Positions 60,800 through 64,000 of a stretch of DNA of 64,000 nucleotides are shown piece after piece. The number at the start of each line of letters is the position of its first letter. Within the stretch, counting starts at the first letter, position 1. A model generated the notes under the pieces. It worked only from the letters and a program-made list of their open reading frames with translations, ran no database searches and had not been told where the DNA came from. Both the position numbers and the translations under genes were made by a program. Source of the stretch: Bacillus sp. P14.5 (lineage in GTDB: Bacteria > Bacillota > Bacilli > Bacillales > Bacillaceae_B); assembly GCF_003316765.1 (NCBI RefSeq), contig NZ_NIJF01000117.1, positions 56,392 to 120,391 on the forward strand, in the 5' to 3' direction.

Positions 60800-60823
60800 A
60801 AATATAGCGAAGGAGGAACCTTG

Positions 60824-61516
60824 ATGAAACAAGTATATACTTCTTTTAATGACGCAATTGAAGATATTAAAGATGGAGCCACTTTGATGGTCGGTGGATT
60901 TGGACTGTGCGGAATTCCGGAAAACCTGATTCTTGCACTTGTTGAGAAAGGTGTAAAAGACTTAACGGTCATTTCCAACAATTGCGGAGTGGATGACTGG
61001 GGACTTGGATTGCTCTTGCGCAACAAGCAGATCAAGAAGATGATCGGATCCTATGTGGGAGAAAATAAAGAGTTTGAAAGACAGGTGCTTTCAGGGGAGA
61101 TTGAGGTAGAGTTGGTGCCTCAAGGGACACTGGCTGAAAAAATCCGTGCAGGCGGTGCGGGCATCCCCGCATTCTATACCCCTGCTGGAGTCGGCACACC
61201 GATTGCAGAAGGAAAAGAAACCCGGACATTCAACGGAAAAGAGTACTTATTGGAGGAAGCGTACACAGCTGACTTCAGTCTTGTCCGTGCCTGGAAAGGC
61301 GATAAAATGGGGAATCTGATCTATAACAAAACAGCAAGAAACTTCAACCCTATGATTGCAGCCGCTGGAAAAGTGACGATCGCTGAAGTGGAAGAACTGG
61401 TGGAAACGGGCAATCTTAATCCAAACGAAATCCATACTCCAAGCATCTATGTGAAGCGCATCATCCAGGCAGAACAGGAAAAGCGGATTGAACGAAGAAC
61501 AGTCAGCAGCCAATAA
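60824..61516 (+). CDS. scoA: 3-oxoacid CoA-transferase subunit A
   Basis: Transfers CoA from succinyl-CoA (or another donor) to acetoacetate with ScoB. About 230 aa; 'TLMVGGFGLCGIPENLI' (CoA-transferase 1 signature, ~19-35) and 'NNCGVDDWGLGLLL'. AAGGAGG is 8 nt before the ATG at 60824. 25 bp before scoB. Confidence 0.95.
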   Translation: MKQVYTSFNDAIEDIKDGATLMVGGFGLCGIPENLILALVEKGVKDLTVISNNCGVDDWGLGLLLRNKQIKKMIGSYVGENKEFERQVLSGEIEVELVPQGTLAEKIRAGGAGIPAFYTPAGVGTPIAEGKETRTFNGKEYLLEEAYTADFSLVRAWKGDKMGNLIYNKTARNFNPMIAAAGKVTIAEVEELVETGNLNPNEIHTPSIYVKRIIQAEQEKRIERRTVSSQ

Positions 61517-61541
61517 TAAATGAGAGAAAGGAGAGAAGAAA

Positions 61542-62204
61542 ATGGACCGCGCGAAAATGAGAGAAAAAATAGCCAGAAGAGCAGAAAAAGAGATTCAGGA
61601 TGGATTCTATGTCAATCTTGGAATCGGGATGCCGACACTGGTTGCCAACTATATTTCTGACAATAAACAGGTTGTTCTTCAATCTGAGAATGGATTACTC
61701 GGAATCGGACCTTATCCATCGGAGGTTGAGGTGGATGCTGATCTGATCAATGCCGGAAAAGAAACGGTAACAGCGATTCCGGGATCTTCCTACTTTGACA
61801 GCTCTGAATCTTTCGCAATGATCAGGGGCGGACACATAAACGTGGCGATCCTTGGCGGAATGGAAGTATCCGAGAAAGGGAATCTGGCCAACTGGATGAT
61901 CCCAGGAAAAATGATCAAAGGAATGGGAGGCGCCATGGACCTTGTCCACGGAGCTCAAAGGATCATCGTCATCATGGAACATGTGAACAAAGACGGCGAG
62001 GGCAAAATTTTGAAAGAGTGCAGCCTCCCGCTGACAGGAGAAGGCGTAGTGGACAGAATCATCACCGACCGTGCCGTCATTGATGTAACGGATAAAGGTC
62101 TGATGCTGCGGGAAATAGCAGAAGGCTATACTGTTGAGGATGTAACTTCGACAACCGAACCTCAATTGATTATTGATGATAACCTGGTAACAGACGCATT
62201 TTAG
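61542..62204 (+). CDS. scoB: 3-oxoacid CoA-transferase subunit B
   Basis: Catalytic partner of ScoA. 220 aa with the active-site Glu in 'LQSENGLLGIGPYP' (~E48) and 'NLGIGMPTLVANYI' (~25-38). AAAGGAGAG before the ATG. Acetoacetate from the divergent HMG-CoA lyase would be activated here and split by the thiolase. The stop is followed directly by a repeat array. Confidence 0.96.
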   Translation: MDRAKMREKIARRAEKEIQDGFYVNLGIGMPTLVANYISDNKQVVLQSENGLLGIGPYPSEVEVDADLINAGKETVTAIPGSSYFDSSESFAMIRGGHINVAILGGMEVSEKGNLANWMIPGKMIKGMGGAMDLVHGAQRIIVIMEHVNKDGEGKILKECSLPLTGEGVVDRIITDRAVIDVTDKGLMLREIAEGYTVEDVTSTTEPQLIIDDNLVTDAF

Positions 62205-62208
62205 TCTT

Positions 62209-62316
62209 GTGTCTCTCGAAGCGCCCACGAAGGACACCAAACCATGAAATATAGAGGTCTGATGTCTCTCGAACGGGCTACGAGGAACATCAAACCACGA
62301 AAAAAAGAGGTCTGGT
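62209..62316 (-). repeat. Array of GTGTCTCTCG palindromes (2 units)
   Basis: GTCTCTCGAA at 62211 and again at 62264 (53 bp). Unit 1 reads GTGTCTCTCGAAGC...GAAGGACACC and unit 2 GATGTCTCTCGAACG...GAGGAACATC. Reverse-complement version of the 48714 array. Confidence 0.7.
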
Positions 62317-62444
62317 AGATTTTTTGAAGAGGGAAGCGCTAAGCTTCTCTTTTTTATTTTTTGGTAAAATCATGGTATTGAAGTTTCGGTATGGCTGCTT
62401 CTCTTTTTGTCTTAGGGGGAGAGCTCAGAGGTTTGGAGAGGGTT

Positions 62445-62710
62445 TGAGGAAAACGTACCACCAACAAAGAGCAAGCCTTTCAATAATGGTACGATTCGGA
62501 TGGAAACATACCATCACCAAAGAGCGAGCCTCTAGATAACGGTACGATTCGAGAGAAAACGTACCATTAACAAAAAGCCAGCCCTAGATAACGGTACGAT
62601 TTGAGGAAACATACCAACAACAAGGGCCAAGGGACAAAACAACGGGACGATTCAAAGGAAAAAGCATCATCAACCAATAGCGGGCACCGCGTTAACAGTA
62701 CAAATCAAAA
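62445..62710 (+). repeat. Array of CGTACC/GGTACG palindromes (5 units)
   Basis: GGTACGATTC or variants at 62488, 62541, 62593, 62644 and ~62697: spacing 53, 52, 51, 53 bp. Each is paired with an upstream CRTACC at ~30-bp loop distance. The last two units are degenerate. No protein is encoded. Confidence 0.8.
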
Positions 62711-62727
62711 AGAGGAGGAAAATCCCC

Positions 62728-62979
62728 ATGAAGAAAAAACAGCAGCGGAAGCGTCCAGCCGCAAAGAATAAGGATGAAGAAATGACACTGAAGGACACAT
62801 TGCAATCCGATGTGTTTCAGGCCTTAAAGGATAAGAAGAAAGAGCTTGAAAAAGAAGAAACTACCCGGAAGGAAGAGGAAGCTGAGAAGAAAAGGGAAGA
62901 AATGAGACGGCGAGAGAAAAACAAATCTTTTGAAGAGCTTCTCGGTGAAAGCAGCATGAACTGGAAGGATTATAAGTGA
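62728..62979 (+). CDS. yqkE: YqkE-family protein (DUF3886)
   Basis: 83 aa, extremely charged (Lys/Glu/Arg) and probably one long helix: 'KDTLQSDVFQALKDKKKELEKEE' and 'RRREKNKSFEELLGESSMNW'. This matches the short YqkE family; no known function. GAGGAGG precedes the ATG. Its TGA overlaps the next ATG (TGATG), indicating translational coupling with the GrpB gene. Confidence 0.85.
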   Translation: MKKKQQRKRPAAKNKDEEMTLKDTLQSDVFQALKDKKKELEKEETTRKEEEAEKKREEMRRREKNKSFEELLGESSMNWKDYK

Positions 62980-63482
62980 TGTCCAGAAAAGTCGAGGTGA
63001 CTTCTTACCGTCCGCAATGGAGGGAGCAATTTCTTCAAGAAAAGAAAAGGCTTGAAACAGTTTTTCTTGGAACGAACGCGGTGATTCATCATATAGGATC
63101 GACGTCGGTGGAAGGGTTGGCAGCAAAACCGATCATCGACTTTCTCATTGAGGTTCCAGACATTGGTGCCGCGGATGACAGGACTGGCGAATTGGAGGCC
63201 TTGGGTTACACCGGGAAAGGTGAAAATGGAATAGCCGGCCGCCGATACTTTATCTATGAAAATAGAGAAGGCGAGAGGTTGTATCATGTTCATATCTATG
63301 CATCAGGCAGTAAAGAAATCGAAAGGCATTTGGTTTTAAGGGATTATCTGAGAGCAATGAAAGATGAAGCGGAAAAATACGGCAGGCTGAAAAGTGAATT
63401 AGCGGCAAAGTATCCGAATGATATCGAGGCCTATATAGAAGGAAAAATGAATTTGTTCAAGGGTTGGAAAGTAGGGCTTTGA
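62979..63482 (+). CDS. GrpB-family protein (UPF0157, nucleotidyltransferase-like)
   Basis: 167 aa. 'YRPQWREQFLQEKKRL' , 'IHHIGSTSVEGLAAKPIIDFLIEV' (nucleotidyltransferase-like GS and D-x-D region, ~37-60), 'YHVHIYASGS' and 'LRDYLRAMKDEAEKYGRLK' are typical. Function unknown; some relatives are fused to kinase or GNAT domains. ATG overlaps the yqkE stop. Its own stop is immediately followed by the terminal repeat array. Confidence 0.92.
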   Translation: MSRKVEVTSYRPQWREQFLQEKKRLETVFLGTNAVIHHIGSTSVEGLAAKPIIDFLIEVPDIGAADDRTGELEALGYTGKGENGIAGRRYFIYENREGERLYHVHIYASGSKEIERHLVLRDYLRAMKDEAEKYGRLKSELAAKYPNDIEAYIEGKMNLFKGWKVGL

Positions 63483-64000
63483 AATGGAGACACCAGAAAG
63501 CCACTTTTCCTTTTTAGTGGCACTCACAAATTCCACGAGTGCCACCAGGAAGCCTTTTTTCCTTTTAGAGGCACTAACCACTTCCCCGAGGGACACCAGA
63601 AAGCCATTTTTCCTTTTAATGGCACTCACGAATTCCATGAGTGCCACCAGAAAGCCTCTTTTCCCTTTTAGTGGTACTCACAAATTCCACGAGTGCCACC
63701 AGAAAACCTTTTTTCCTTTTTAGTGGCACTCATGACTTCCCCGAGTGCCACCAGAAAGCCTTTTATCCCTTTTAGTGGCACTCACGAATACCACGAGTGC
63801 CACCAGGAAGCCATTTTTCCTTTTTAGTGGCACTCACCACTTCCCCGAGTGCCACCAGAAAGCTTTTTTCCCTATTTAGTGGCACTCACGAATTCCGAGT
63901 GCCACCAGAAAGCTTTTTTTCCCTATTTTAGTGGCACTCACGAATTCCCCGAGTGCCACCAGAAAGCCTATTTTTCCTTTTAGTGGCACTCACAAATTCC
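63483..64000 (+). repeat. Tandem array of ~52-bp GTGGCACTC/GAGTGCCAC palindromes (10 units, continues past window)
   Basis: The 3' half-site (GCCACC or GACACC) occurs at 63489, 63541, 63592, 63643, 63695, 63747, 63799, 63851, 63901 and 63955: spacing 50-54, mostly 52. Each unit has AGTGGCACTC, an ~11-nt AT-rich loop (ACGAATTCCCC), GAGTGCCACC, then AGAAAGCCTTTTTTCCTTTTT. Stems are 9 bp and mostly perfect. Two early units carry GGGACACC or GAGACACC, linking this stem to the GTGTC family. Confidence 0.92.

Noticed and set aside
63484..63723. Open frame encoding a 79-aa repetitive protein (and a similar minus-strand frame at 63399-63647)
   Set aside because: It is a by-product of the tandem array. 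The 52-bp unit is not a multiple of three, so the frame drifts between units, and there is no ribosome site.
62209..64000. CRISPR array
   Set aside because: Regular spacing suggested it, but the intervals between stems are themselves repeated, units are palindromic over their length, and no cas genes or leader are present.

Overview
The window is chromosomal DNA from an endospore-forming Bacillaceae bacterium (Firmicutes, moderate-to-low GC). It starts inside spoIVB, continues with spo0A, and then follows the order of the Bacillus subtilis spo0A-yqi/yqj/yqk region: bkdR, ptb, bcd, buk, lpdV, bkdAA, bkdAB, bkdB, brxB, yqjA, yqjB, yqjD, yqjE, a yqjH-type polymerase, gndA, zwf, rnz, namA, yqjP, yqjQ, a YqjW-type polymerase, yqkB, yqkD and yqkE. 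Added to that backbone are mutA-mutB-meaB, mce, a leucine/ketone-body block, two MFS efflux modules and many intergenic repeats. The species cannot be fixed from the sequence alone; an environmental Bacillus sensu lato with a methylmalonyl-CoA pathway fits.

Layout. 1-3 kb: sporulation genes spoIVB and spo0A (sigma-H promoter and 0A boxes visible) and a glycerophosphodiesterase. 3-14 kb: BkdR and its sigma-L dependent branched-chain 2-oxoacid dehydrogenase operon. 14-19 kb: methylmalonyl-CoA mutase and its chaperone. 19-30 kb: accessory hydrolases, a broken DinB-family gene, a MerR/CNNM pair, an ArsR/MFS pair, brxB, yqjA and yqjB. 30.6-31.7 kb: repeat-rich gap with the Prli42 miniprotein. 31.7-35.6 kb: epimerase, carboxyltransferase, peptidase, CheW. 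35.9-48.7 kb: Y-family polymerase, 6-phosphogluconate dehydrogenase, a regulator/MFS pair, a T-box-controlled acetyltransferase, small membrane proteins, a cyclase-family hydrolase, zwf, rnz. 49-58 kb: namA, glycosyltransferase, yqjP-yqjQ, SOS polymerase plus YolD, Fe-S proteins, yqkD. 58-64 kb: HMG-CoA lyase, thiolase, 3-oxoacid CoA-transferase, yqkE, GrpB, ending in a long tandem array.

Together the metabolic genes make an almost complete branched-chain amino acid catabolism locus: deamination (bcd), oxidative decarboxylation (bkd), acyl-phosphate and kinase steps (ptb, buk), propionyl-CoA to succinyl-CoA (pccB, mce, mutAB, meaB), and the end of leucine degradation (HMG-CoA lyase, CoA-transferase, thiolase).

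Three things stand out beyond the genes. (1) At least seven intergenic loci carry tandem arrays of short palindromes with locus-specific stems but a common period of about 52 bp. (2) A ~190-bp non-coding mobile element (MITE-like, 8-bp A/T target duplications) is present in several copies, one inside the bkd operon. (3) A T-box riboswitch, probably reading a Lys codon, precedes a GNAT acetyltransferase. In addition, at least eight frame breaks in seven genes are each repaired by adding one base to a short homopolymer, which points to systematic indel errors in this sequence.
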